Part shown: positions 1 to 11,071 of the stretch, in pieces
Layout of the letters: each line of letters starts with the position of its first letter
How positions within the stretch are numbered: position 1 is the first letter of the stretch
Assembly (NCBI GenBank): GCA_003550325.1
Contig: QKWP01000126.1
Coordinates: 1-64,000 of the forward strand
Source of the DNA: Gigaspora rosea
Lineage: Eukaryota > Glomeromycota > Glomeromycetes > Diversisporales > Gigasporaceae
Reading direction: 5' to 3'
Length of the DNA: 64,000 nt
The notes under the pieces: model-generated
Seen by the model: the letters and a program-made list of their open reading frames with translations, nothing else
What the model was told of the DNA's origin: nothing
Database searches by the model: none
Program-made: the position numbers and the translations under genes

Positions 1-221
1 TACCTTGATTTATATATAGATGAATAGTATATGATATCAGGTATGACGATAGGATTAATTTTTTGTCGTCATCTGATTTGATTATAAAATATAAAAATAG
101 TGAGTTCTAGCTATATAATTTTTGGTACCCAGGTTTTTATATAGGTACTAAAGAGTTGATATAGAATATAGGTTTACAGAGATGTGAAAAAGGTAAGATG
201 ACTATTTTAGTACCCAGGGTA
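1..221. other. AT-rich end segment with a short MITE-like arm pair
   Basis: No coding sequence is visible. Between about 119 and 229 two arms read GGTACCCAGG and its approximate complement CCCAGGGTACC, about 80 bases apart, which looks like a small inverted-repeat element. It lies where the minus-strand LINE coding sequence to its right stops being readable, so it may have inserted into the LINE. Confidence 0.3.
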
Positions 222-1212
222 CCGAAAAAGTGTCCCAGAACTCCCCTTTTTGCCCTACTGGTTTGATACTGGGTCTGTTCTTTAGAAAACTTTCAAGGTC
301 TTTACCATAGTCTTCCCACTTTTCTTTTGTCATCTGGTCGTAATGGAAGAGTAGACAATAATTAGTATAACCTTTTCTATTTATTGATTAAATAATTTCC
401 TTTCTTTCTAGGAAAATTGTAGCTGAGGATGCATTATGGTCACTTCCTGTGCAAGTTGACATTTCGTAAATTTTTGCTGACACTAAATTATTGCTCAAGT
501 TACTTCCTATCCAGATCTGGTCTATTCTAGAGCTGGATTCACCGTTCGACCATGTAAACTTCTTGACCTGTGGGTTCATAATTCTGAATGAGTCCTGGAG
601 TTCCTGGTTATGGAAACATCTATAAAGCAGCAGTTGCTTGTTTGACGAAGTTACAGTCTGTGTCAGCTTATCTAGATCCTTATTGGATACATGATTAAAG
701 TCCTCTATAATTATGAAGTAGGAGTCCTTTCCTCTGTTCATATATGCCTTAACTATTTCCTGTTGAATCTTTTTTGCTAGGGGTTTGTCGTTTGGGGGAA
801 TGTAAACTGTCAGGATAGTGATATCTGAACACTTGAAAAAGAGGTATACCTCTAGAAAATATTTATTGTGTTTAATAACTTTGCCTGCATGTCTACTTAA
901 ATCCTTACTAAGGAGTAAGCCTACTTCTGAGCCCTTCTTTTTACAACTGCTACAATCTGATCAAAAACCAGTAAAGTTATTTCTATTCCTTAGCAAGAAG
1001 AACCCTTCTTTACTTGTAATATTTGTTTCTGTAATTCCTAAAATGTTTAAGCTCTTTTGCTCTGCCCAATCTAGTATCACATCCATTTTTTGACTATTCA
1101 CTTTGAGTCCGTTAATGTTATGTGTCGCTATTTTAAATTCTATTTTGGATGCATGTGGTGGATTTGAGAGTTCGCTTGCTAGAGACCAACCCACCTGTTG
1201 GTCTCGATCCAT
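222..1212 (-). pseudogene. LINE ORF2 remnant: APE-type endonuclease domain
   Basis: This is the N-terminal endonuclease (endonuclease/exonuclease/phosphatase fold) of a non-LTR retrotransposon, the enzyme that nicks target DNA for reverse transcription. In order on the minus strand it shows ATHNINGL, then ILGITETN with the catalytic Glu, then in a second frame VYIPPND, IIIEDFNH (usually GDFNH, so the Gly is lost), SRIDQIWIG and TGSDHNA. One frameshift near 950 separates the first two motifs from the rest. Beyond 388 an open stretch around FHYDQMTKEKWEDY continues to about 222 and matches the linker before reverse transcriptase. The reverse transcriptase itself is not in the window. ORF1 lies directly upstream. 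Family assignment is firm and the element is dead as it stands. Confidence 0.85.
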
Positions 1213-1233
1213 TAGTTCAACTGGTGCGGCAAT

Positions 1234-2327
1234 TTAGGAGTAATCAGGACAATTGATTTTGTACTTTTCCTCAATTGCTGTGAGTCTTCCCAGAATTTCT
1301 TTAAGTATGTCTGCTTGACTTTCTATTCCTAAATGATGATTGATAAACCTTTCTTGGGATGGTCCTCTAGATATACTGCTTCTTCTTGTTTTCGTTCCAC
1401 CCTTAGTTGTGCTAGCAGACAACTCATGGTAATTTGCTTCGTTGTTAATGCTACTACCACTACTTCTATAAGTACGTGAAACTAATCGGCTATTTTCTTT
1501 ATTTGAGGATTCTAGGACTTGTTGCTTAAAAACATTTCTAGGAGTGACTTCTTCCTTATTGAGTTTCTTTGGGGGGTTTTTTCCTATTTGATTCTGGGTT
1601 TCTTCCAATATTGCCCAGTTAAGTTTATTGTTATAATACCAAACTGGGTTTTTGATTGCATTGGTTAAGTCCTCCTGAGTTTCAAAATAAATGCTCACAG
1701 CTCCTCGTTGGTTATTATTTCTATTTGAAGATATGTACACTGCCTTGGCACCAATTTGATTTAGTTGTTGAAGAAGGGCACTTTCTATCGCTGTTTTGGG
1801 AAGGTTTTTGACTACTGCTTTGTACCTGCTTCTCTCTACCAGTGTTTCCTTGTCGTATCTTCCTTGTGTGAGCCTGAACATCTTCCCTTCTTCGAAATGA
1901 ATACTCTATGCTTCTTGGAGATGCTTTTTCTTTTTTCATTTTTTGGTATGACTTCAACAAACATAGCTTTGGTTTTCCCGTTCGCCATTGTGCCTTGTAT
2001 GGTTGTTCTTCCAAAAAAGTTAAGGCATTTTCTTACTCTTGCTGCTGATGTTTTGTTAGGAATATCCCAAACTGTACATTTAATTTTGGTTTTAAATTTG
2101 CTTGAGGAAGAAGCTTCTCTTGTAACTTCTTTTGGTTCTTGTATCTCTAAATCCGTTAACTCCTGAGCGGGAATGTGGGTTTGGACAGAATTAAGTTGTT
2201 TTTCTTCAGTCTTGGTAGCCTCTTTTTGGGTTGTTAATTCTTCTACTCCATAGTCTGTTGTACCACATTCAGTTGTGAGTAAGATGTTTTGATTGAGTTT
2301 TTCCACTTCATCATCTTCTAGTTCCAT
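1234..2327 (-). pseudogene. LINE ORF1-like RNA-binding protein remnant
   Basis: Upstream partner of the endonuclease fragment. The start at 2327 gives an acidic N-terminus, then a region around KCTVWDIPNKTSAARVRKC that resembles a first RNA-binding fold. After a frameshift near 1,880-1,900 comes a second fold, RYKAVVKNLPKTAIESALLQ followed by a GAVSIYFE strand, and a Ser/Arg/Thr-rich tail. Two RRM-like folds fit the nucleic-acid chaperone ORF1 of LINE elements; this is inference from fold pattern. The first 115 bases also occur at 5875-5989 because of the large repeat. No CCHC zinc knuckle is seen. Confidence 0.7.
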
Positions 2328-2603
2328 TATGTTGAAAAAGTATTGTTCTTTTTTAGAGATTTCCTTTTTGATTGCTATTTTATAGCCGATCCACTTATGA
2401 AGTTCTATCGCATTCCTAATTAAGGAGACGTCTAAAGCGGAGACAACTCATATTTAATAATTTTTTCAATTAACTTTAGGGTTAGGGTCATCCTATATTA
2501 GGGTTAGAATAGGTTTTAGGTAAATATATATAAGCAAAATTGCCTTCTCGACATTTTTGATTAACACATCGAGGTAGGTTTAGACTGCCAATTTTTGTAT
2601 TTT

Positions 2604-2876
2604 TCAAGGTTTTCGCTTCTTTTTCATTTTTGCTTCACTGAAGATCATCAAAATTCTATAATTTGATTGGCAGATGATCACATGATTTGTCTCCGCATTA
2701 GACGACCCTCTAATTAAACAGACCATATTGAGATCAATAATACCTAGCCACTTGGCAATGGCCTTATCCATATTTGAAATTTCTCGTTCGAGTTCTTGAT
2801 CGGGGTATAATGCTTCTTGTGTCATAAAGACAAAAAAGTCTTTATATTTGAGAATTTTTTCCATATTCGTAGACAT
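2604..2876 (-). CDS. Hypothetical 90-residue ORF
   Basis: An ATG-to-stop frame with a protein-like composition: an acidic stretch around QELEREISNMDKAIAKWLG and a basic C-terminus KMKKKRKP. No family is recognised. It lies about 280 bases upstream of the LINE ORF1 start on the same strand and could be 5' leader sequence of that LINE or an unrelated relic. An exact second copy is at 6266-6538 in the duplicated block. Confidence 0.25.
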   Translation of the reverse strand: MSTNMEKILKYKDFFVFMTQEALYPDQELEREISNMDKAIAKWLGIIDLNMVCLIRGSSNAETNHVIICQSNYRILMIFSEAKMKKKRKP

Positions 2877-2927
2877 GGGTGTTCTAGAATTTCTATAAGT
2901 AGATGTTGAATCACTATCTAGGTCACG

Positions 2928-3140
2928 TTGTGTTGGTTTGTCTGTTGTTGTTGTTTGTTTACTTTTGTTGTTAAACTAAATCGGACTGCCGAATTGTATC
3001 AACAGTTTCGTGATAAGGAAAAATTGGCTGAAAATGGGTTATTAGCAAAAATCATCCCCCGAGAGGAAATTAAAGAAAACAATTTTATTTTGGTTCCGGC
3101 TCACGTATTTGTTTATTTGTCCCAAAAAGGTAATATATGA
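2928..3140 (+). CDS. Hypothetical ORF with an HsdM-like C-terminal motif
   Basis: 70 codons. The first 17 residues are a Cys/Val/Phe-rich low-complexity lead and may not be real. From about residue 18 the text looks like genuine protein: RTAELYQQFRDKEKLAENG, then IIPREEIKENNFILVPAHVF. That pattern weakly resembles the C-terminal end of type I restriction-modification methyltransferase subunits (HsdM), where EEI..NDYNL.P.RYV is typical. A possible splice donor (GGTAATAT) lies at the end. Origin by transfer from a bacterial endosymbiont is conceivable but only a guess. An exact copy is at 6590-6802. Confidence 0.25.
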   Translation: MCWFVCCCCLFTFVVKLNRTAELYQQFRDKEKLAENGLLAKIIPREEIKENNFILVPAHVFVYLSQKGNI

Positions 3141-3405
3141 TTACTAATGTAAACAGTGATCTATGCTACATAGTATAAGCCAAAAGCCCACTTTTGAGCC
3201 CAAAATTTTGACGAAAAAACTGTTTTGTAGTAAAAGAAGTAGGAAAACTTGGTATAAGATAAAAATTTTTATCTTACAGGTAAAACTATTGTGTAAATAT
3301 TATATATTTATGTTTGTACAGTAGATTTTTAGTTAAAAACTATCTAGAAAATTGTTTTTTCCTTTCTGAGAAATTTGGACCAAATGATTAGCGGAAAGAG
3401 TTTTT

Positions 3406-3834
3406 TGTATAATACAAATCTTTATCGATCTTGGGATCCTGTATTTTGAATTTAGCGATTTTGGGCTTGTCAGAATCATCTCACTAAGATGAACATTTGA
3501 TAGTTAAATTATCCAAAACGGACCATTGGATCAAAAGTTATTCAAGGTTAAAGAAATTTACTTAGTGATTTTAAAAATCACCATTAAAATTACACAAAAG
3601 TTAGGGATTCTGTAATTAAATTTTAACATTTTTGTGCTTGTTAAAATCGTTTCATTGAGACGAGCATTTTGGTAGTTAAATCATCTAAATTGGCCCAGTA
3701 GATCAAAAATTATCAATAATTTTATATTTTTATACTTTTGGCCAGAATTATAAAATTTTGACCAGAATTATAGCCTAATATTTTGGCGACCCCACCCACC
3801 TACCCAAAAATTACGTAATTTCTAGAAGCTCCCT
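3406..3834. mobile_element. Half of a foldback element (copy 1)
   Basis: One arm of the foldback family seen complete at 9168-10045, ending in GAAGCTCCCT followed by TA. It holds two diverged direct sub-repeats of about 200 bp, each with a GATTCTGTGATT-like start and a GGATCAAAAGTTAT-like end. The partner arm is missing. The same half is at 7068-7496. Confidence 0.7.
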
Positions 3835-3836
3835 TA

Positions 3837-5500
3837 CGATCAGATGATTTCTAAACCAATCATAAACAATTATCTTTCTTGTTACTCGCAATCACAGTTT
3901 GTAGATGGGTTAATAGGTTTTTGTTGAAATGAGTAAAAATGAGTAGAAATAGGTAGAAATAAGCAAAAGGTATTGAAACTAAAAATATTAGCTTTTAAAT
4001 AAGATTTTATATCAGGTTTTCTGTCTTTTGTTTATTTATTTTTTTTAGCACCTTCATATTTACAAACCTCTTTTTTTAAAGTCTTTAGATTATCGTGCTA
4101 AATATATGAATTGCATAGAAGATCGAGAAACAAAAATTTTGAAATATTTATTATGCAACAAATATTTTTAAAAGTACAGGTATAAAGTGAAATACTCTTT
4201 ATGAAAATATTGTGAAAAAATTATGAGACCAATTTCGAAAATAATGCGTTCAATATTTATTTTCTAAGAGACTTGTAATGTTTTTTAAATTAGACTTACT
4301 ATTTATTTTTATTAATAAATTTATTATATTTCTTTGAAATATCTGTATTATTAAAAGCCTTAAAAATTATCCTTCATGTGATAAATTTGTTATATATTAA
4401 ATATATTTACAGTATTAACGCCATAATGTTTCTAACCCAAATTATCACATAATGTAATATAATCGATTTGGAGTCAAATCTGCCCATATGTAAATTCTAG
4501 ATATTACATTTATGACATATATATCATTTGCGATATATATTATATTTAACTATTTATACTATATATTTTATTAATAGTTGTAGCATATATTAGATATTGA
4601 CCATTATATTTGTAAAATTTCAAAAAGTATAAAAGTGGCCAATGTGGATTCCAGATTTAACATCAAGTCTTCATACTCTTTAATAAATAAAAACAACTAC
4701 TTACAACACAAAATAAACAATAATTAGTATCCACATATACTTTTAATTGTAGCCTCTTTCGTAATTGCAAATTGCCTTAAATCTTCTTTGTTAAGTTTTA
4801 TTAAAAATGCCATATTGATTTAGATATACCATAGTAACAGAAAGTGAAATTACACAAAGTGTTCACTATCTAAAATCGCTCTAGTTACCTAATATCTTTG
4901 AAGAGGTGAATATAGGATAACAGATGTTAAATATAATAAGTAATTATTTATAACTAGTAGCTTAAGTTAAAAATGTTCTTAGCCTAAAGTTTATATTTTT
5001 TTAAAGCAAGTAATTAAAAATTTTGCATTTTAAGTAATTTCATACCATCTATATAATGATTTCAAAGTTATTCTATATCCTTGTGTTTGGTTTAAATTAC
5101 AAAGTGGGTTAGTAGAACTGAGCTCTGAAAATAAAAGCTTTAAATATTCTGGTAAATATATTCAAAAAGTTTAATTGTATTGGCTTATTTTAAAAATTTA
5201 ATTTTGCTAACCTTTAATTTTATTTTAGAATGTGAGCATGAAGAGCCTTTACTAATTAATTATTCTATTCGCATTAATTTAGGCAGTACATAGAAAAAAT
5301 ATTTACTAATAAATTATTTTTAACTAAATTATTTAAGTTCATAAATATTACTACTTAATTTTATTTTATTCAAATTAATTAGTTCATGAGTAAAGAACAT
5401 TTATAAACCAAAGCATTTAAAATAAGCTATTTATTCACAAATATTAGTTTGAGTACAAAAAGCATTCATTAATCAAAGTACTGGTATTCAAACTGATGAT
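3837..5500. repeat. AT-rich DNA with satellite-like units (copy 1)
   Basis: 3837-4974 shows nothing beyond AT-rich sequence. From about 4975 to 5500 the DNA matches 51035-51590: a shared lead (CCTTGTGTTTGGTTTA region) followed by about three units of a ~100-bp repeat whose core reads TTAATTTTATTTTATTCGC. Duplicated at 7499-9162. Confidence 0.65.
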
Positions 5501-5505
5501 ACTTA

Positions 5506-5873
5506 AGGGAGCTTCCAGAAATTACGTAATTTTTGTGGTCGCCAAAATATCCGGTTATAATTCTAGCAAAATTTTATAATTCTGGCCAAAAGTATAAAAA
5601 TATAAAATTATTGATAATTTTTGATCTACTGGGCCAATTTAGATGATTTAACTACCAAAATGCTCGTCTCGATGAGACAATTCTAATAAGCCCAAAATAG
5701 TTAAAATCTAATCACAGAATCCCAAGATCGTTTAACTTTTGTGTAATTTTAATAGTAATCACTAAGTAAATATCTTTAACCTTGAATACTTTTGATCCAC
5801 TGGTCCGTTTTGGATGATTTAACTACCAAAATGTTCGTCTCAGTAAGATGATTCCGACAAGCCCAAAATTGCT
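5506..5873. mobile_element. Foldback element cut off at the contig junction
   Basis: Left arm of the element seen complete at 9168-10045, starting AGGGAGCTTCC and ending abruptly at the N, shortly before the hairpin centre. Confidence 0.8.
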
Positions 5874-5874
5874 N
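5874..5874. other. Single-N assembly gap
   Basis: The only ambiguous base in the window. It falls exactly at the junction of the two identical 3,661-bp copies and inside one arm of a hairpin-forming inverted repeat, a typical place for an assembly to break. Confidence 0.95.
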
Positions 5875-6265
5875 TGGTAGCCTCTTTTTGGGTTGTTAAT
5901 TCTTCTACTCCATAGTCTGTTGTACCACATTCAGTTGTGAGTAAGATGTTTTGATTGAGTTTTTCCACTTCATCATCTTCTAGTTCCATTATGTTGAAAA
6001 AGTATTGTTCTTTTTTAGAGATTTCCTTTTTGATTGCTATTTTATAGCCGATCCACTTATGAAGTTCTATCGCATTCCTAATTAAGGAGACGTCTAAAGC
6101 GGAGACAACTCATATTTAATAATTTTTTCAATTAACTTTAGGGTTAGGGTCATCCTATATTAGGGTTAGAATAGGTTTTAGGTAAATATATATAAGCAAA
6201 ATTGCCTTCTCGACATTTTTGATTAACACATCGAGGTAGGTTTAGACTGCCAATTTTTGTATTTT

Positions 6266-6538
6266 TCAAGGTTTTCGCTTCTTTTTCATTTTTGCTTCAC
6301 TGAAGATCATCAAAATTCTATAATTTGATTGGCAGATGATCACATGATTTGTCTCCGCATTAGACGACCCTCTAATTAAACAGACCATATTGAGATCAAT
6401 AATACCTAGCCACTTGGCAATGGCCTTATCCATATTTGAAATTTCTCGTTCGAGTTCTTGATCGGGGTATAATGCTTCTTGTGTCATAAAGACAAAAAAG
6501 TCTTTATATTTGAGAATTTTTTCCATATTCGTAGACAT
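6266..6538 (-). CDS. Second copy of the 90-residue hypothetical ORF
   Basis: Identical to the ORF at 2604-2876. It exists because of the 3,661-bp duplication and probably does not represent a second gene. Confidence 0.2.
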   Translation of the reverse strand: MSTNMEKILKYKDFFVFMTQEALYPDQELEREISNMDKAIAKWLGIIDLNMVCLIRGSSNAETNHVIICQSNYRILMIFSEAKMKKKRKP

Positions 6539-6589
6539 GGGTGTTCTAGAATTTCTATAAGTAGATGTTGAATCACTATCTAGGTCACG

Positions 6590-6802
6590 TTGTGTTGGTT
6601 TGTCTGTTGTTGTTGTTTGTTTACTTTTGTTGTTAAACTAAATCGGACTGCCGAATTGTATCAACAGTTTCGTGATAAGGAAAAATTGGCTGAAAATGGG
6701 TTATTAGCAAAAATCATCCCCCGAGAGGAAATTAAAGAAAACAATTTTATTTTGGTTCCGGCTCACGTATTTGTTTATTTGTCCCAAAAAGGTAATATAT
6801 GA
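6590..6802 (+). CDS. Second copy of the HsdM-like-motif ORF
   Basis: Identical to 2928-3140, within the duplicated block. Counted as the same locus if the duplication is an assembly artefact. Confidence 0.2.
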   Translation: MCWFVCCCCLFTFVVKLNRTAELYQQFRDKEKLAENGLLAKIIPREEIKENNFILVPAHVFVYLSQKGNI

Positions 6803-7067
6803 TTACTAATGTAAACAGTGATCTATGCTACATAGTATAAGCCAAAAGCCCACTTTTGAGCCCAAAATTTTGACGAAAAAACTGTTTTGTAGTAAAAGAA
6901 GTAGGAAAACTTGGTATAAGATAAAAATTTTTATCTTACAGGTAAAACTATTGTGTAAATATTATATATTTATGTTTGTACAGTAGATTTTTAGTTAAAA
7001 ACTATCTAGAAAATTGTTTTTTCCTTTCTGAGAAATTTGGACCAAATGATTAGCGGAAAGAGTTTTT

Positions 7068-7496
7068 TGTATAATACAAATCTTTATCGATCTTGGGATC
7101 CTGTATTTTGAATTTAGCGATTTTGGGCTTGTCAGAATCATCTCACTAAGATGAACATTTGATAGTTAAATTATCCAAAACGGACCATTGGATCAAAAGT
7201 TATTCAAGGTTAAAGAAATTTACTTAGTGATTTTAAAAATCACCATTAAAATTACACAAAAGTTAGGGATTCTGTAATTAAATTTTAACATTTTTGTGCT
7301 TGTTAAAATCGTTTCATTGAGACGAGCATTTTGGTAGTTAAATCATCTAAATTGGCCCAGTAGATCAAAAATTATCAATAATTTTATATTTTTATACTTT
7401 TGGCCAGAATTATAAAATTTTGACCAGAATTATAGCCTAATATTTTGGCGACCCCACCCACCTACCCAAAAATTACGTAATTTCTAGAAGCTCCCT
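7068..7496. mobile_element. Half of a foldback element (copy 2)
   Basis: Exact duplicate of 3406-3834 in the second copy of the large repeat. Ends GAAGCTCCCT-TA, supporting a TA target site for this family. Confidence 0.7.
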
Positions 7497-9167
7497 TACG
7501 ATCAGATGATTTCTAAACCAATCATAAACAATTATCTTTCTTGTTACTCGCAATCACAGTTTGTAGATGGGTTAATAGGTTTTTGTTGAAATGAGTAAAA
7601 ATGAGTAGAAATAGGTAGAAATAAGCAAAAGGTATTGAAACTAAAAATATTAGCTTTTAAATAAGATTTTATATCAGGTTTTCTGTCTTTTGTTTATTTA
7701 TTTTTTTTAGCACCTTCATATTTACAAACCTCTTTTTTTAAAGTCTTTAGATTATCGTGCTAAATATATGAATTGCATAGAAGATCGAGAAACAAAAATT
7801 TTGAAATATTTATTATGCAACAAATATTTTTAAAAGTACAGGTATAAAGTGAAATACTCTTTATGAAAATATTGTGAAAAAATTATGAGACCAATTTCGA
7901 AAATAATGCGTTCAATATTTATTTTCTAAGAGACTTGTAATGTTTTTTAAATTAGACTTACTATTTATTTTTATTAATAAATTTATTATATTTCTTTGAA
8001 ATATCTGTATTATTAAAAGCCTTAAAAATTATCCTTCATGTGATAAATTTGTTATATATTAAATATATTTACAGTATTAACGCCATAATGTTTCTAACCC
8101 AAATTATCACATAATGTAATATAATCGATTTGGAGTCAAATCTGCCCATATGTAAATTCTAGATATTACATTTATGACATATATATCATTTGCGATATAT
8201 ATTATATTTAACTATTTATACTATATATTTTATTAATAGTTGTAGCATATATTAGATATTGACCATTATATTTGTAAAATTTCAAAAAGTATAAAAGTGG
8301 CCAATGTGGATTCCAGATTTAACATCAAGTCTTCATACTCTTTAATAAATAAAAACAACTACTTACAACACAAAATAAACAATAATTAGTATCCACATAT
8401 ACTTTTAATTGTAGCCTCTTTCGTAATTGCAAATTGCCTTAAATCTTCTTTGTTAAGTTTTATTAAAAATGCCATATTGATTTAGATATACCATAGTAAC
8501 AGAAAGTGAAATTACACAAAGTGTTCACTATCTAAAATCGCTCTAGTTACCTAATATCTTTGAAGAGGTGAATATAGGATAACAGATGTTAAATATAATA
8601 AGTAATTATTTATAACTAGTAGCTTAAGTTAAAAATGTTCTTAGCCTAAAGTTTATATTTTTTTAAAGCAAGTAATTAAAAATTTTGCATTTTAAGTAAT
8701 TTCATACCATCTATATAATGATTTCAAAGTTATTCTATATCCTTGTGTTTGGTTTAAATTACAAAGTGGGTTAGTAGAACTGAGCTCTGAAAATAAAAGC
8801 TTTAAATATTCTGGTAAATATATTCAAAAAGTTTAATTGTATTGGCTTATTTTAAAAATTTAATTTTGCTAACCTTTAATTTTATTTTAGAATGTGAGCA
8901 TGAAGAGCCTTTACTAATTAATTATTCTATTCGCATTAATTTAGGCAGTACATAGAAAAAATATTTACTAATAAATTATTTTTAACTAAATTATTTAAGT
9001 TCATAAATATTACTACTTAATTTTATTTTATTCAAATTAATTAGTTCATGAGTAAAGAACATTTATAAACCAAAGCATTTAAAATAAGCTATTTATTCAC
9101 AAATATTAGTTTGAGTACAAAAAGCATTCATTAATCAAAGTACTGGTATTCAAACTGATGATACTTA

Positions 9168-10045
9168 AGGGAGCTTCCAGAAATTACGTAATTTTTGTGG
9201 TCGCCAAAATATCCGGTTATAATTCTAGCAAAATTTTATAATTCTGGCCAAAAGTATAAAAATATAAAATTATTGATAATTTTTGATCTACTGGGCCAAT
9301 TTAGATGATTTAACTACCAAAATGCTCGTCTCGATGAGACAATTCTAATAAGCCCAAAATAGTTAAAATCTAATCACAGAATCCCAAGATCGTTTAACTT
9401 TTGTGTAATTTTAATAGTAATCACTAAGTAAATATCTTTAACCTTGAATACTTTTGATCCACTGGTCCGTTTTGGATGATTTAACTACCAAAATGTTCGT
9501 CTCAGTAAGATGATTCCGACAAGCCCAAAATTGCTAAATTCCAATTACAGGATCCCAAGATCGATAAAGATTTGTATTGTTATTAACAATACAATTCTTT
9601 ATCGATTTTGTGATCCTGTGATTGAAATTTAGCGATTTTAGGCTTGTTAGAATCGTCTCACTGAGATGAACATTTTGGTAGTTAAATCATCCAAAACGGA
9701 CTAGTGGATCAAAAGTTATTCAATGTTAAAGAAATTTACTTAGTGATTCTAAAAAATCACTATTAAAATTACACAAAAATTGAACGATCTTGGGATTCTG
9801 TGATTAGATTTTAACAATTTTGGGCTTGTTAGAATCGTCTCATTGAGATAAGCATTTTGGTAGTTAAATCATACAAAACGGACCAGTGGATCAAAAGTTA
9901 TTATCAATTCAAAAAATTGGACATATAAATAATTTTTAAAAAAATATAAAATTTGATTGGCTAATAGGGTATCAGGTGTGGGTGGGTGGGATAAAATTTG
10001 AAATTTATTAGTAACAAAAAATTACGTAATTTCTGGAAGCTCTCT
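9168..10045. mobile_element. Complete foldback element, about 880 bp
   Basis: Two long inverted arms meet near 9583. The ends read AGGGAGCTTCCAGAAATTAC and the complement of that, next to TA (left) and AA (right). Each arm carries two ~200-bp direct sub-repeats, and the right arm has extra sequence around 9940-10020. There is no coding sequence, so this is a non-autonomous, probably Tc1/mariner-type element given the TA. Confidence 0.75.
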
Positions 10046-10059
10046 AATTATGGATAAAT

Positions 10060-10330
10060 ATATGCAACGATATAATTTGTAGATCATTTTCTATATAACA
10101 AAAATTTAAATTAATATGGTAAGGGGTAAGGGTAAAGGTAAGGTTTAGTGTTAAAAGTTAGAGTAGATGATGGTATTTACCAAAATTTTGCAAGAAATTT
10201 TTTTTGTTAGAGCATGGAAGGTGGTTAAGTAGATGAAATTTTTTGATATTACAAATTTTAGAAAAATTTCTTTATTTTATTATACAAAGAAAATTTTCAC
10301 GTTACACCTGATCTTCAAATTTAATTGGTA
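10060..10330. mobile_element. Diverged member of the TTACACCTGATC MITE family
   Basis: Internal parts (CCAAAATTTTGCAAG, GTTACACCTGATCTTC) match the MITE copies at 50692, 53711 and 60857. The ends are not clear, so limits are approximate. Confidence 0.45.
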
Positions 10331-10364
10331 GATAGTTGGGGTGCGATATACAAGCACATCACAG

Positions 10365-10560
10365 TGTGCAATGCCTAATTAAGTCCTTTAATTCTATTTA
10401 ATTTTATTTTATTTGTATTAACTTAGTGGATGAGTATAAGAACCTTTATTAATCAAAGTATTTTAAATAAATTATTCAATATTCATAATTGTACTTTTTA
10501 ATTTCATTTTATTCACATTAATTTAGGAGGTAAGCATAGATTGCATTTATTAATAATAAA
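10365..10560. repeat. Two units of the ~100-bp satellite
   Basis: Units with TTAATTTTATTTTATT, a GAGTATAAGAACCTTTATTA-like middle and TATTTTAAATAAATTATTCA, the same repeat as in the large array at 51280-52680. Confidence 0.6.
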
Positions 10561-10688
10561 TATATGACCAATATCTTGTTGGTATTTTAATTTTTTAAAA
10601 TATAAACCAATAAAAGACTAATATCATTAAGGTTTATATAACAACTAAATATCAGCTTATGATATAAACCAATATTCTAGTGAACAAC

Positions 10689-10940
10689 TAGTGATTTAAG
10701 CTATATAGTTTTAGTCAGCTGGCTTAGCCAGCTGACTAAATTATCAGCTAAGCAGCTGGCTAACGGCTAACTATTTTATATTTTGAGATATATGACCCGA
10801 CTTTATGTTCCTTTTCAGAATTTACTGGATTCTGATAATAGTTAACTTTAGCCGCATTAACCAGCCAATCACATTACATCAGCTGGCTTAGCCGGCTAAG
10901 CCGGCTTAGCTGTGACTGCCTTAGCCGGCTTAAATCACTA
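10689..10940. mobile_element. hAT-type MITE, 252 bp
   Basis: Perfect 13-bp ends TAGTGATTTAAGC and GCTTAAATCACTA flanked by an 8-bp target duplication TGAACAAC at 10681-10688 and 10941-10948. The interior is rich in AGCTGGCTTAGCC and GCCGGCTTAGC palindromes. No ORF. Confidence 0.85.
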
Positions 10941-11071
10941 TGAACAACTACATTATGAGAAGATATAATACTAAGTAGTTAAACTGCTGATATTTTATTA
11001 TTTTATGTTAATATATAATAATAAATTAGTGATATTATACTTAATGATATATTACCGATTCTATTAATTTA

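Larger units (their letters stand above)
2213..5873. repeat. Copy 1 of a 3,661-bp direct repeat
   Basis: This block recurs at 5875-9535 with a constant offset of 3,662 bases. Every segment compared by eye is identical, including both small ORFs. The copies are separated only by one N. Copy 1 begins inside LINE ORF1 and ends inside the left arm of a long foldback element. This is most simply two overlapping contig ends placed side by side. Confidence 0.95.
5875..9535. repeat. Copy 2 of the 3,661-bp direct repeat
   Basis: Same content as 2213-5873: LINE ORF1 start, two small ORFs, half of a foldback element, AT-rich DNA with satellite units, and the left arm of a complete foldback. Unlike copy 1 it runs on into unique sequence to the right, so it carries the intact right context. 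Confidence 0.95.

Noticed and set aside
2478-2515. True telomere or chromosome end
   Set aside because: Only one or two imperfect TTAGGG units, inside sequence that continues on both sides.
2604-3140. Toxin-antitoxin or restriction-modification operon
   Set aside because: The two small ORFs are on opposite strands and only one has a weak HsdM-like motif; no partner subunit is present.
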